This document shows positions 35,240 through 45,677 of a stretch of DNA of 64,000 nucleotides, in pieces (the stretch's first letter is position 1; every line of letters starts with the position of its first letter). A model generated the notes under the pieces. It worked only from the letters and a program-made list of their open reading frames with translations. It was not told where the DNA came from and did no database searches. This DNA comes from Polytrichum commune (taxonomy: Eukaryota > Streptophyta > Polytrichopsida > Polytrichales > Polytrichaceae): assembly GCA_950295325.1 (NCBI GenBank), contig OX485804.1, positions 65,192,533 to 65,256,532 of the forward strand. The letters run 5' to 3'. A program made the translations under genes and the position numbers.

Positions 35240-35463
35240 AGAGTCCAGGAAGGTTTTTGGGCACAATCGGTCAAGTTCCCAGTGTTTCCAAGTCCAACCA
35301 GTTACATGTTGTGATCTTTCAGTTTTTCCTTTATTGTTTGAAGTATATTCCATAGATCCCTCTAAATTGATCGATGATTTTTCTCCCGTCTTGAACTTCG
35401 ACCAGTTACTCCTCAGACTCAACCGATTCATCTGTAACTAGCGGTCGATTCTCCCCATTCGTT
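35240..35463 (-). repeat. AACCGGTT repeat family R1, copy 2
   Basis: Reverse-complement copy of the repeat at 25,246. It keeps the 'GGGGAGAATCGACCGCTAGT' start, GAATCGGTTGAGT, AACTGGTTGGACTTGG and GACCGATTGTGCCC. The AACCGGTT sites here are mutated to AATCGGTT and AACTGGTT. Confidence 0.8.
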
Positions 35464-36129
35464 GGGACAAATCTTCTATCAATTTGAGGTCCAGAAATCC
35501 AACCTGGACATCATTGTCCCCTACAAAATTATCATCGAGTCTTTGAGTCTTGACAGGCATCACTCATCATGAGTTGACACAGCATCCTCGATGGCATACA
35601 ATACACCATGATTAATTAGTGTTCCCCAAACACCTAGATCATTCAACAACTCTTCTAGTTTCCTCTTCAAATTAAATTTCCTTTTGACAAACCGTAAGGT
35701 GCTTTACTGGTTCAGCTTTAGTCATGCAAACAAATAAAATGGGATTCTGTAATTTAAGTACATTGTAATGTATTTATTGTCTCCAGTTCTATTTGTCTTG
35801 CTCAATACTAATTGTAAACCACCTGTGGAATGTCACCAACACTAAATGCAAAGTTTAACCTAACATTCCCTTGTTAAATTTTTTGTCGCCAGTTCTATTT
35901 GTCATCCCTTGTTAAATTTTTTTGGACATAAAGATTTACAATGTTGCAATTATTGTCACTTACTAAGTGATTTTCTATCCAAATTTCAATCATTCATTAC
36001 AATTTATATTCAATACATAAATTTTAGGATGCAAAATATACCAAAAATGGATGAACTAAAGTAAGTTGGGATAACAAGTTTTGTAAACTTACTCACAAGA
36101 AGTGTCATTAGAAAAGTTACCACAGTGAC
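35464..36129. other. Intergenic DNA, no gene recognised
   Basis: AT-rich. A short local repeat, 'CTATTTGTC' with 'CTTGTTAAATTTTTT', occurs at about 35,870-35,925. Nothing else could be assigned. Confidence 0.4.
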
Positions 36130-37085
36130 ATAAAATACCATATGACTCTAAATCCATGAGGGTGGACTCTCGTTGGAAACCTTAATGACATGTGTGCACG
36201 GGGAGGTCACTTCATTGTCAAGTTGACACTACGTGCGGACAAAGTTTGCTACCCCTATATTACATGCCATATATAATTTTAAAATTTATGATATTTTTTC
36301 TACATATACATAACCATTGATAGTATCTTTTGTATACTTTTTTGAAAATTTTAGTCATCTTTATTTTTTTTAGTAATTGTTTTAGTTCAATTCTGTGTCA
36401 TTCTAGTTAGAAATGGTATGTTTTATGAAAAAAACAAATCATCAAATTTAGTTACCACTTTTAAGTATGTCATAGGTATTGTGTATATCTACTCATGAAA
36501 AAAAATTGATAAAATTTTGACCCATTTTGGTGGTGCAACTTACCAAAAGAAGATTTTTTTTGGCCGCACGTGGTGTTCAACTTGACAATGGAGTGATCTA
36601 CCCGTGCATGTGTGGGTGACTATGAAATAAAACCCCCCTACATACGAGAATTTCATAGAGACAAACAAATGTATACATACTAACGGTAGGCTAGAAAATG
36701 GACTCATGTATTCATAATAAGCTTCCAATTTAATGTGGAAAAATACCTTCAATACATGCACATTATGAAATAAATAGGCCTCTATTACATATACAAGTCA
36801 TTGGAGATTATTACCATAAGACAAGAATGAATGAAAACGTAAATTAAATGATCTAGCATATCTATTGTCATTTTTTACTAAACCTTAGGGGTCCCTTTCT
36901 GTACACCTACTTTTACTCCAGAATTCTTAATAGTCATTTTAAATGTACACACTAGAGAAAATGCACCTCTCCTTTATATCTAAATATATATAAATATATA
37001 TATATTATGTATGATAATGCCTCACACTATACCCTTTTCTACACTCACCTTAGATTGTACATGGTATGAAGAGTTCACCCCTTGG
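36130..37085 (+). repeat. Dispersed repeat family R2, copy B, interrupted
   Basis: Direct-orientation partner of 3,165-3,900. The left part (to 36,196) and the right part (from 36,607) together align with an uninterrupted stretch in copy A. The 410 bp between them is an inserted element. Confidence 0.6.
36197..36606. mobile_element. hAT-type MITE with 8-bp target duplication
   Basis: Element of 410 bp with terminal inverted repeats of about 48 bp: left CACGGGGAGGTCACTTCATT, right (reverse complement) CACGGGTAGATCACTCCATT, both continuing GTCAAGTTGA and ACGTGCGG. It is flanked by perfect CATGTGTG at 36,189-36,196 and 36,607-36,614. An 8-bp duplication and a C-A-x-G-G start fit hAT elements. 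There is no transposase. The empty site is preserved in R2 copy A near 3,220. Confidence 0.82.
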
Positions 37086-37873
37086 GCACGAAATACAACA
37101 TTTAGTGTAGCTCTTAATTGATTTCAAATCAGTCACTCCCATGTTAGAAAGCAAGGGTATACCACTACACCATTTATGATATTTAGTGTCAAGTACACTA
37201 TTGGCAAATGGCCTAAACTAGATATCTAGAGCCTAGTAGTGCACGTCTGCTAATTATCAACATGAAATTATATGTGAGCATACGTAGCTTTTTAAGTGCA
37301 TAATTATTTATGATATGATATTTATCATAGCATTTTAGAGTGTTTGAAATGATAGTTTTATGGTTTAATATGCACAAGGAAGGTAACATTGAGCATACTA
37401 ATGCCAAGTGGCATGTGTTCATGGCTTGATATGCAAGACAAAGATAGTATTGAGCACCCAACATACTAATGTAAAGTGTAATGCGTTTACACTTATGATC
37501 AACTTGTTGACCATTGTGTAACACAAACATATACCTTAGAATATTATTAAAGAGACCAATGCACAATAACGCCAAGTGTCATGAGATTACACTATTGATC
37601 AAGTTGTTGGTCACTAGTGTAACCTAACATAACTTTATAATAGGGTAAGTCAAACTACTATGCATGTGATACTAAAGTCTAAATTCCATAAATGATGTAG
37701 ACTATTCACTTCCCCGATGTCTAGCATTGGAGATTAGACGGTTACTATGACTTGACATCCATCCAACTCTATAGGTTTGTTGTTTATTCATCTCAAATGA
37801 CCTCAAATAGACTATTAACGCTAATTGTGGTGTCAAACAATTTAATATGTAATATATGTGTTGCATACAATTT
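37086..37873. other. Intergenic DNA including a second copy of a 30.6-kb repeat
   Basis: No gene seen. Within it, 37,740-37,900 matches 30,590-30,780 in order (ATAGGTTTG, TTCATCTCAAATGACCT, TAGACTA, 'ATTTCAGGGCTT'). Confidence 0.45.
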
Positions 37874-38540
37874 CAGGGCTTCTATGTTTGGATGTTCATA
37901 AAAAAAAAAATTTCCAGTGGACGGGTTCTTAGAAAATGAACCGGTTTTTGGACGGGTCAAATTCACTTTGGACGGGTTCTAAAAATAACAATTTGTTTGA
38001 TAATTTTTTCCAAAAAAAATAAATGGTACAAATATCAGTTACATTATGTCATATATGACATGTGAATATAAGCATAATGCAATCAAACCACTAATACCCA
38101 ATCAATATATCAATCTTGAAGTGCTTGATTCACCTGCATACATTAATTCATCAACCACAAAATTTAGAATGGGGTGTACTGGAAAGATGAGAATCGACAA
38201 CAAAAGATAGATAACTGACGAACATTGAAGGCATAATTTGTCAAGATCTTGTTGTTACCAAGTGCAACCAGTCACATGTTGACATCTTTCGGTTTTTTTG
38301 TTTTTTGTTTTTTTTTACTAATTTTTTACCAACATTGTAAGAAACTTATTTTTACCTCTTGCGGGACGGGTATTTTCATTTTCAAACCGGTTTTGGGATA
38401 GGCTGTTTTTTCTTTAACCTTTCCATGGACGGGTTGGTTTAGGAATTACCAATTTTGAGACGGGTTGCAATTTTTTTTGCCTTTCAATTCAAGGTTTTTG
38501 GACGTGGATGGGCAAAAACTTTGTGAAAAATCAGCCCTGA
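37874..38540. mobile_element. Possible hAT-like element with GGACGGGTT subterminal repeats
   Basis: Begins CAGGGCTTCTATG and ends in a stretch whose reverse complement begins CAGGGCTGATTTTT, a CAGGG-type terminus as in hAT elements. GACGGGT occurs near 37,920, 37,952, 37,970, 38,363, 38,428, 38,459 and 38,538, clustered near the two ends, with AACCGGTTTT near 37,940 and 38,384. A diverged R1 fragment lies at about 38,240-38,300. No clear 8-bp target duplication was found, so boundaries are uncertain. Confidence 0.4.
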
Positions 38541-39098
38541 CGGGTTAGCCTAAACTGATTAAAATCTCTTAGAATGTAGTGGTGAGGTTCATTCCAAAAG
38601 AAAATCTATGAAGTTCACACGTAAATGACCACATTAGACAAACGCACATTCGACCTAAGGAGATGCCAAAGCACCATGGCAGGCTCAACACATCGCATGT
38701 TAGATCATGATTACTATTTGTGCCACATCAACTCTACTATGAGTTGTGATCAATAAATTTGCGACACGTGGCACTTTTGTTTCAAAATTGAATTGAGTAG
38801 TGTCAAAGCGGCCATGGTACTAGTGTGGACACAAAGCCGGATTTAGTTTGATCACTTGGGACGCGGCGGATCTTGAAGAGCTTGAACCCAATTTCCAATC
38901 ATTAGGACTGATACCAAAATCTTTGATCACTTGAGTTCCAACTTAGCACCTCATTAGATCCTTACAACAATATGATTGTCCCAGTTGTACACATTCTCAT
39001 CCGTGGGCCTCCGTCCTTCTTACCCCTTCCTATGTAGTATGTTGTTGAGAAACAGCCTCATGTGGAGCAATAGAGATAACCAAAAAGTCACAAGGATG
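38541..39098. other. Intergenic DNA
   Basis: No gene seen. Its last 17 bases, AAAAAGTCACAAGGATG (39,082-39,098), form the left target duplication of the following SINE. Confidence 0.5.
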
Positions 39099-39289
39099 GT
39101 CCGAGATGACCTTAACCCTTAAACGACAATTGGCCTGGGCGGGCAGCCCGCAAGGAACAAAAAAGAATCAAGCAAAAAAGGTCAGCAGTTGTAGACTGGG
39201 AGTTCCTTTCTTGGGCAAAGGAACTGAAGTCTCGAAAACCGCGCGCTCCACCACCCTTGCACAGTTCGCATGCCCAAATTAGTTGAACA

Positions 39290-39330
39290 GTGAAAGCATT
39301 GACAGCAGCCAGCCCGGGAATTGAACCCGG
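39290..39330 (-). repeat. tRNA T-arm-like sequence inside the piggyBac-like element
   Basis: On the minus strand CCGGGTTCAATTCCCGG forms a perfect 5-bp stem with a 7-nt loop and a consensus B box. No full tRNA cloverleaf or clear A box surrounds it, so it is probably part of a second, truncated SINE. Confidence 0.45.
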
Positions 39331-39850
39331 TGCACCACCCAATTGTGGACTGGCTCCCCACCCCACTCCCCACCCACACAACAACAACAAATGGCTACCC
39401 ATCTAACTCCCATGCCCAACAACATCACATATTCTTTTTTTTTCAAGTTTTTAGACTCCCCCTCCCCCCCCCCCCACCTCAAGTATAATAAAAATTATGC
39501 CGGCCTTGAGGTCCGTCTTCTGCTTGCCCTTGAAGGTTTAGAAATTGGTTTCACAAAATCATCACAATTCAACTTTTGAGGCAAAGTAGGACATATACTT
39601 CTGCAACCTGAGAAGCAATTCGTTTTCATGTACTGACATTGGTAATGGACAGATATAGTAGACCCAAAGCTTCTTTAGTTGAAGAGACCTGGAATCGAAG
39701 CTCAAAGTGTTTCACTCAAAAGAATTGAATGATTTCATTACATGAATATGTTGATAAAAAATGGGACTTTCCAACTCAAATTTGTTCATGATTGTAACAA
39801 ATGAAGTACTATACCTTACCTTCCCTGTTGTATATCACAAACTAATGAAG

Positions 39851-40177
39851 TCAAGGTTTCTGAGATGTATATATGGTTACTAGGGAGAGCAACAAAAAGA
39901 ATAAGAACCTGAAATTTTGAGATTTAGGCACAACCAACCACTGCACTCCCTTTGGCAATGGCAAAGAGCACAAATAATCTTCCCTCAAGCACCGAAACAC
40001 TTCAGCGACCATCAAATCACCTTGTTGTTGCTCATCCCGTAACCAACGCTCCAACTCACGTTTGAACTCCTCTCCACCCAAAGCCCTAATTTCCAAAACT
40101 GACTGGGAAACCATAGTTGCAGAGATCGCACTCGCATTGTCTACGCATGAATTGCAAAGTTTCCACCCACCCACCAA
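39851..40177 (-). other. Open frame inside the piggyBac-like element, possible captured exon
   Basis: From an internal Met the frame reads MVSQSVLEIRALGGEEFKRE and LERWLRDEQQQGDLMVAEVF, which looks like genuine protein rather than chance. No transposase motif is present and I do not recognise the family. It may be host exon sequence picked up by the element. Confidence 0.35.
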
Positions 40178-40788
40178 ACGGCTACCTCAACAAAGCCTAT
40201 CGACTCCAACGGACTTCCGCATTCACAGTGAGCGGACACTACAACGGAAATAAAAAGATTACCAAAAATATGGAAACTCCGCTACTCAGGGGCAGTCTGA
40301 CAACACTGCGCATCTCAAACCAAGCAGCAAACAAAGGAAAAACCAAGCAGTATCACACGGGCAAACCGCAAGACTTCAACGGGCAGAAGCCCCACACCAA
40401 GCACACAAGCTCCCAAGGATCAAGATTGAAGAATTGGCAAAATTGAAGCATCGCATTGGGTGCATCGAATGCGCACACCGCTTCACTCCAAGAAGACCTA
40501 AAATTGACCCTAAACCGTTCACTGTAGCTCCCACAATTTGAGTTATTCTGAGAAAATCAAGCCCCTGGGGCTTGCAATGTCATTTAAGGGTTAAACTACT
40601 GGATGATGGTGGAGAGATACCCAAATCTCAAGGAAGAGGTTGGCGGTTCGAATCCCGGCTGTGAAATCTCCTCTCTACTTGACGGAAAACTTGCCAGGTG
40701 GTGAACTGCCTCCTGTGCTTTGGCGCTGGCCTATCGGCCTTCTGTCTCAAAAAAACAAAAAAACAAAAAAAAAAAAGTCACAAGGATG

Positions 40789-41339
40789 AGGGGGTTGAGG
40801 TGACCTCTTTTCAAGGCCAGCTCAGTAAAATTGGAATGTGTCAGATGGATATTTTGAACTAGGTTGTGAACATGGACTTCGCCTATTTCGGGTAAAAAAA
40901 ACTTTGGTCCCATGTATGCTGTCAATTTGAGCTTGTCAAGTTGAGCGACCTCCCATTTCTCCTTTCTTGACTCTCATTCTCGATCACCATGTGTTCTTTG
41001 GAGTCACCTCCTCCTTCATCCTCTTGGTTTCTCCTGTCTCCACTGTTGTCTCATAACGTAGCCTTTGAAGTCACGCAGCTAATGCCTCTTCTTATTTCTG
41101 AAGTTGCCTCACTTGATTGTGCTCATCTTGTTGCATAGTTGATTGCGGTCATCCTCTTGCCTCCTTCTGTATCAACTAATGTCTCACAACATAGCCTCCA
41201 AAGTTGCACATCCACGAAGTGAGCACCTGCTTACTTGTTGCGAAGTTTGATCTGCAACATGATTCCAACCTAATCCCAATGAGTAAGTGGGCACCTACTT
41301 ACTCATTGATCCTCCTCATCATCACTAAGGATGTGCAAA
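40789..41339. other. Intergenic DNA
   Basis: No gene seen. A block GTGAGCACCTGCTTACT recurs as GTGGGCACCTACTTACT about 75 bp later (41,220-41,305). Confidence 0.4.
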
Positions 41340-41900
41340 TGAATGTGACAACCCTGGCCGTTAAGTCACATCACAAATGATGGATGCCTTCATGTCGCAT
41401 CATGTTGGGACGTGACACTTGTTGATGTGGTAATTTTTTTACTACAACAATATTTTGAAAACAATAAAAAATAAAAAATGGTTGACTACTCCAATTGACT
41501 ACTACTAGCAGTCAATTTAAACAATTTTAAATTCCCCCCAAAAAATCTTTTAATTTTTATTTTAATTTTTAATTTTTAATTTTTTTCCTAGAAGTTGTTT
41601 GCTAGTAGTAGTTGACCACTAGTCGACTGCTCTTGGTCAATTGCAGCAGCCAATTCGCTAGTTGATTGCTAAACCCCAAAAACAAATTCCAAAAATTCCA
41701 AAATAATTGGATTGGCGTATTTTTTGAGCCAATAAGATCTAACATTTTTATTTTTTTTCCTTTTGCAGTCGATTGATTTGTCGACCATTGTTTTGCAGTC
41801 GATTACCATGCCAACTACAAAAGTAGCACTTGACCATATCGTTGACCAAAAGGTTGACTGCATCAATTTACCCAAGGATAAATTATCAAATTTACCCCCT
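41340..41900 (+). repeat. Repeat family R4 rich in GTCGACT/GTTGACT, copy 1
   Basis: Dense recurrence of AGTCGA, AGTTGAC, GTCGACTGC and CAATTG motifs. It shares with 53,600-54,350 a CAAATGATG/CAAATGACA block, a GTTGTGGTAA-type block with poly-T, GGTTGACTG followed by a GATAAATT-like end, and 'AGATCTAAC'/'AGGTCTAAC'. The segment order differs between copies. No coding frame. Confidence 0.5.
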
Positions 41901-42335
41901 ACCAACGTGACATTTTTGGGTCCAACGTCATGTCTTCATCACAGAACATGATGAATGTGAACATAAAATCCATGCTTGTCATAATTGCCTTTCCTAGATA
42001 AAGGTGCCTAGCTCGCCTGCTCCGAAGTCAACTTCCAAAGTGTCGGTCAGTCTCCAACATCCTTAGCCTCAAATTTATTTTCAAGTTAGAATGACATCAA
42101 TTGAAGGCATGATTAAATTAGTTGATGAGGTTGCCACAACACTCTTGGAATTAGGTACATTAAGGTGGAGAACAAATGATATCAACCCTAAAATTATTGC
42201 AACCAAAGATGGAATTGATATGGAGGTCAGCTCGGATGACTTTTGGGTATTGCATTTGGTTCTCCACGATGCCAACACTTGAAAATATTGTCAATTCTAC
42301 AAGTGTTGACATCATGAAGGTACACTTTGTGATGA

Positions 42336-44372
42336 TGTGAGCCCAATATTGTGCCCACATGTCAACTTAATCTCAAAAATTATTAAAAACCTTAGAATTT
42401 GTGTTGCTTGAGTAGTCAAAAAAGATAAAAAAGAGTGATGTTTTAAAGTTTAGATAGAATTGAGTTAAAAGTGTTAAGTTAGGAGCATTTAGGGAAAGAG
42501 GCCAAGTTGGCATTAAGTGAGGCCATATAGGGGTCAAGTGCTAATCGAAGCCAAGTGTGCTAGAGTCCGAGCTTTTCTTGTTGGTTTTTAGTTATGAAGC
42601 GAAAAAAGGAAGAGGAGGTGGAAGCCAACCGAAAGGAGGTAAGCTGAAAATGTGGGAGAGGGAGAGGGGTCCCGGGAGCCCCTAGAGGAGAGCGCTCATT
42701 ATCAACAACAGAGGAAGAGAGCCGAGGTAGGGGCGAAGCCCTGGTGGAATTGAGACTTGGAGAGGTGTGGCTGCTGGGATGCCGAGGAGAGCAACTAGCG
42801 AAAACGCCTGTGGGATGGCGGCCCTATGAGACCGCAAGAGAGGTCGAATGGTGCTGGAAGCGTTGGGCGTCGAGCTGCCCTTAGGCAACTGAGTTCTTGA
42901 TGTGTGGGTGGAGACTGGCATTGCCAGAGATGTGTGTGCAAGAGAGGGGGAGATGGGATCCAGGAACGGAGGCGGCTCGGCTGGCAGACACATACTTCGG
43001 CAGGGCGAGAGGCAACAGGGCGACGGACGAAGGTATGGGTGTTTGTTAATTTCTCAAAGACAAAATTGAGGGAGGAGTCGCAACAATGGCCAGCGAGCTA
43101 GCTGAGCAACTCAATCCTCGAAAGGTGAGGTTGGGAGCTGACCGTGAGAAGCTTAATCCCTCCGCAAAAATTGGGTGATGAAGGTAAGTTGTTGCTGAAG
43201 CTGAACTACGCACCCTGGAAGGTAGGAAGGACACCGAACTCTTTCTCCAGGCTGAATTCACGCTCCGACTCGGAGTGTTGGTTGATCCCAAAGGCGTCGG
43301 TTTGGTGCCTCTGTTGTGCAGCTCTTGCCCTTCTGCTTGGTAATTTCCAGCAACAGAGGAAGGAGAGGCAAGGGAAATCATCTTGTTACATACGGAGCCA
43401 GATTGCTGAGAGGATCACTGTTGCAGCACCTGGTCGGCAGGTAGGGGCCGTCGGAGTTCGGGCTTGGGGTCATCGACTCTCTTCATGCTGATCAGGAGAT
43501 TGACCTGTTGCATTATAGCGGAGTCCTTGATCTGTGGCAACGTACATTGGGGGATGGGACTTGAGGTTGCGGGTGAGGAGATTCTGCAATCGGCAACGAC
43601 TTGGCCACCGGAACCTCATGCACCTAGCTTCGTGCTTGGTAAATGGTGATGAGTGACAGCGAGAGGGTTGGGCATAATGTGTGCCAGCTTCCACCTCAAG
43701 GTGGCTCCATCTACGACTGCACCGCGATGAACGTGTGAGCTCTGCCGTGGAATGATTTTGATCAGTGTTGCAAAAGCTGGGCTGGGTGGTAAGTTGGGAG
43801 ACAGAAGGCTTGATCGACTCGGGAGGGTGAGGTAACCAGAAACAGAGAGTAGTTACACCGGTCGAGGGAGGCAACATGCTTCACTACCAGCTGCCAAGTG
43901 GCAGCAGCACTCCAAGGGACCAGCAAGGGCAAGGGGAGGAGTGGCGCGAAGGATGTGCACAGTTTAAACCGAGGTCTGACTTGAAGGATTTGATCATTAG
44001 GTAATCAGAAGTTAGCTAGGCTAGGGCTTAGAGGAGGAGATTGGAATTTAGTTGTGTGGCACTTAAGTAGTTAAGTGGGATTGAATAATAGGCTTGTTCA
44101 AGCCACTGTGTGATTTAGTATTGCTTAATGTTGTTAGGAGATAGCTTAGGTTAGTTAAGTGGCCATTGTTGTGGGTTGAAGAGCACAAGGGAAGAGAGTA
44201 TTTCTAAATATTTGTGACCCTGTGTTCTTTGAATAAAGTTGTGTGTTGATATTCATGTTGTTTGAGTATTGGGTGCCGAGCTCCAATGGCTGAGTGGGGT
44301 TAATCAAGTACATGTAAGCCATAGGCTTCCACCCGCACTACGACGCATAAGGGTGGAGGTTTAGGGCTGACA
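42336..44372 (+). mobile_element. Solo LTR A (2,037 bp) with GATGA target duplication
   Basis: Starts TGTGAGCCCAATATTGTG and ends AGGTTTAGGGCTGACA, with imperfect terminal inverted repeat TGTGAGCCC/GGGCTGACA. It is flanked by GATGA at 42,331-42,335 and 44,373-44,377. Near its 3' end lie an AATAAA (about 44,231) and a 'ACTACGACGCATAAGGGTGG' block shared with solo LTR B. Frames inside are not recognisable proteins. No internal retrotransposon domain adjoins it. Confidence 0.82.
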
Positions 44373-44377
44373 GATGA

Positions 44378-45672
44378 GTAGATGAATTTGGAAGAAGTAG
44401 ACAGATTAGGGTTCATGTAGGTGGATGTGCATTTCATGCACATTATTAGCAATCACCATCTCTTGTATATGACTATGGCATTTTAAATTTCCTTCATTTT
44501 GGAGCACATTTGTTTATTGCTATCATTCTTGCATTATGCCCTACATCGCAATTTGAGTGCACATTTGTTCAATTTTGTTCGTTTATTCACCTATGTTGAT
44601 TTTTTTTGGGTGTGTAATTCAAATCAATGAACTTCATCCGAAGAGGTTGACTTCTTCCACATTAATTTGCCTTGCACTTGTGTTGACATTTTTGGATTTG
44701 TGATTCATGAACTCCATTTTAAGAGGGCAAATTCTTGTCATAACTTGCACAAAATCATGTATATATACACAAGGTTTCTTATTCGTGTTTTTATCGCATG
44801 TGGCAGAGATGGAGCAATTTGGGTCATCTCCCATAGACATCCAATTCCATGGTGACTTTTGTATGGACCATGAATAATCCATCAATTGTGTACATACATG
44901 GCTTGCCTAATTGCGTTGTTTTGGAAAGCATTCGGATGGTGCCAAGAAGGAGCGAGGAAGGAGTTGAAACCTAAAATTGATTTCCAAATATTTTCAAACT
45001 TTATCTTCTATAGATAAAGCTTGGAGGTTCCTTGTGGCATCTTCCACCGAGCATGTCGCATATCTTTGTGCTCATGATTATAAAGTTAAGATAGGTCGAT
45101 GGACAAAGAGGAAGCATTTTATACACAAATCCATATGTCATGCATTTTGGTTCGCATTAGAGAGTTTCAAAGAAGACATAGTCCTTGAAGATACCATGTC
45201 CAATCATATCTTGTTTGCTCCATTTGCCTTGCTAACAAGGGCTAATTTGAGGGAGTTGTATTAGAGGATAACTAATATGAGGAGAGGGATGGCTACACCA
45301 TACATTGACCCATTATTGACACTTCCTTACTACAGCCCGCTACTTAGGTTTGTGACCTTACCCAAACAAATTAGTCTTGCAAGTTTATTGATGTACCGGA
45401 TGCAATACATGTGGTGTGATTATGTGTTGCAAGAAGACCCTTCCAAAACGAGGAATGGCAAGGATTGAGTTCCATCCCATTTGAGAGACTCATGGCATAT
45501 GAGTGTGGACCTCACTATGTACAAATTCAGATTATGTTCAAATTTTGAAAAGTCTTTCAATAGATGAGGATTGTCAAGTGCTTCAGGGTATGAATGATGT
45601 GGTTACTACAGTCGAGGAACCTAAAAAAACAGAGAAAAAATGCCAAAGAATGAGAAATCTTTAGACCTATGG
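44378..45672 (+). pseudogene. Segment between two solo LTRs with a decayed open frame
   Basis: From 44,977 to 45,468 one reading frame continues with a single TAG at 45,262-45,264: SIDKAWRFLVASSTEHVAYL ... WTKRKHFIHKSICHAFWFAL, then after the stop YSPLLRFVTLPKQISLASLL. I do not recognise the family. It may be part of an older transposon or a dead gene into which the two LTR elements inserted. Confidence 0.35.
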
Positions 45673-45677
45673 GGGAG

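Larger units (their letters stand above)
39116..40590. mobile_element. piggyBac-like non-autonomous element nested in the SINE
   Basis: Element of 1,475 bp bounded by TTAA at 39,112-39,115 and 40,591-40,594. Termini are CCCTTAAACGACA and, reverse-complemented from the right end, CCCTTAAATGACA. TTAA duplication plus CCC...GGG ends is diagnostic of the piggyBac superfamily. Each end has a subterminal palindrome (GGGCGGGCAGCCC; CAAGCCCCTGGGGCTTG). No piggyBac transposase was recognised inside. Alternative: a chance TTAA match, but excision restores a coherent SINE. Confidence 0.68.
39099..40771 (+). mobile_element. tRNA-derived SINE, split by a nested insertion
   Basis: Flanked by a perfect 17-bp direct repeat, AAAAAGTCACAAGGATG, at 39,082-39,098 and 40,772-40,788. 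Removing the nested element leaves 17 + 177 = 194 bp. The head has an A-box-like GGTCCGAGATGACCTTAA and a B box GGTTCGAATCC at 40,649-40,659, as in tRNA-derived SINEs. The tail is A-rich (CAAAAAAACAAAAAAAC). Long target duplication, internal Pol III promoter and A tail agree with LINE-assisted retrotransposition. Confidence 0.82.

Noticed and set aside
40615-40690. Possible tRNA gene
   Set aside because: The B box is good but the T stem does not pair and no acceptor stem forms; the A tail and target duplication show a SINE.
42600-43877. Several 60-135-codon frames on both strands
   Set aside because: They lie inside solo LTR A, overlap in different phases and show no retrotransposon or host domain.
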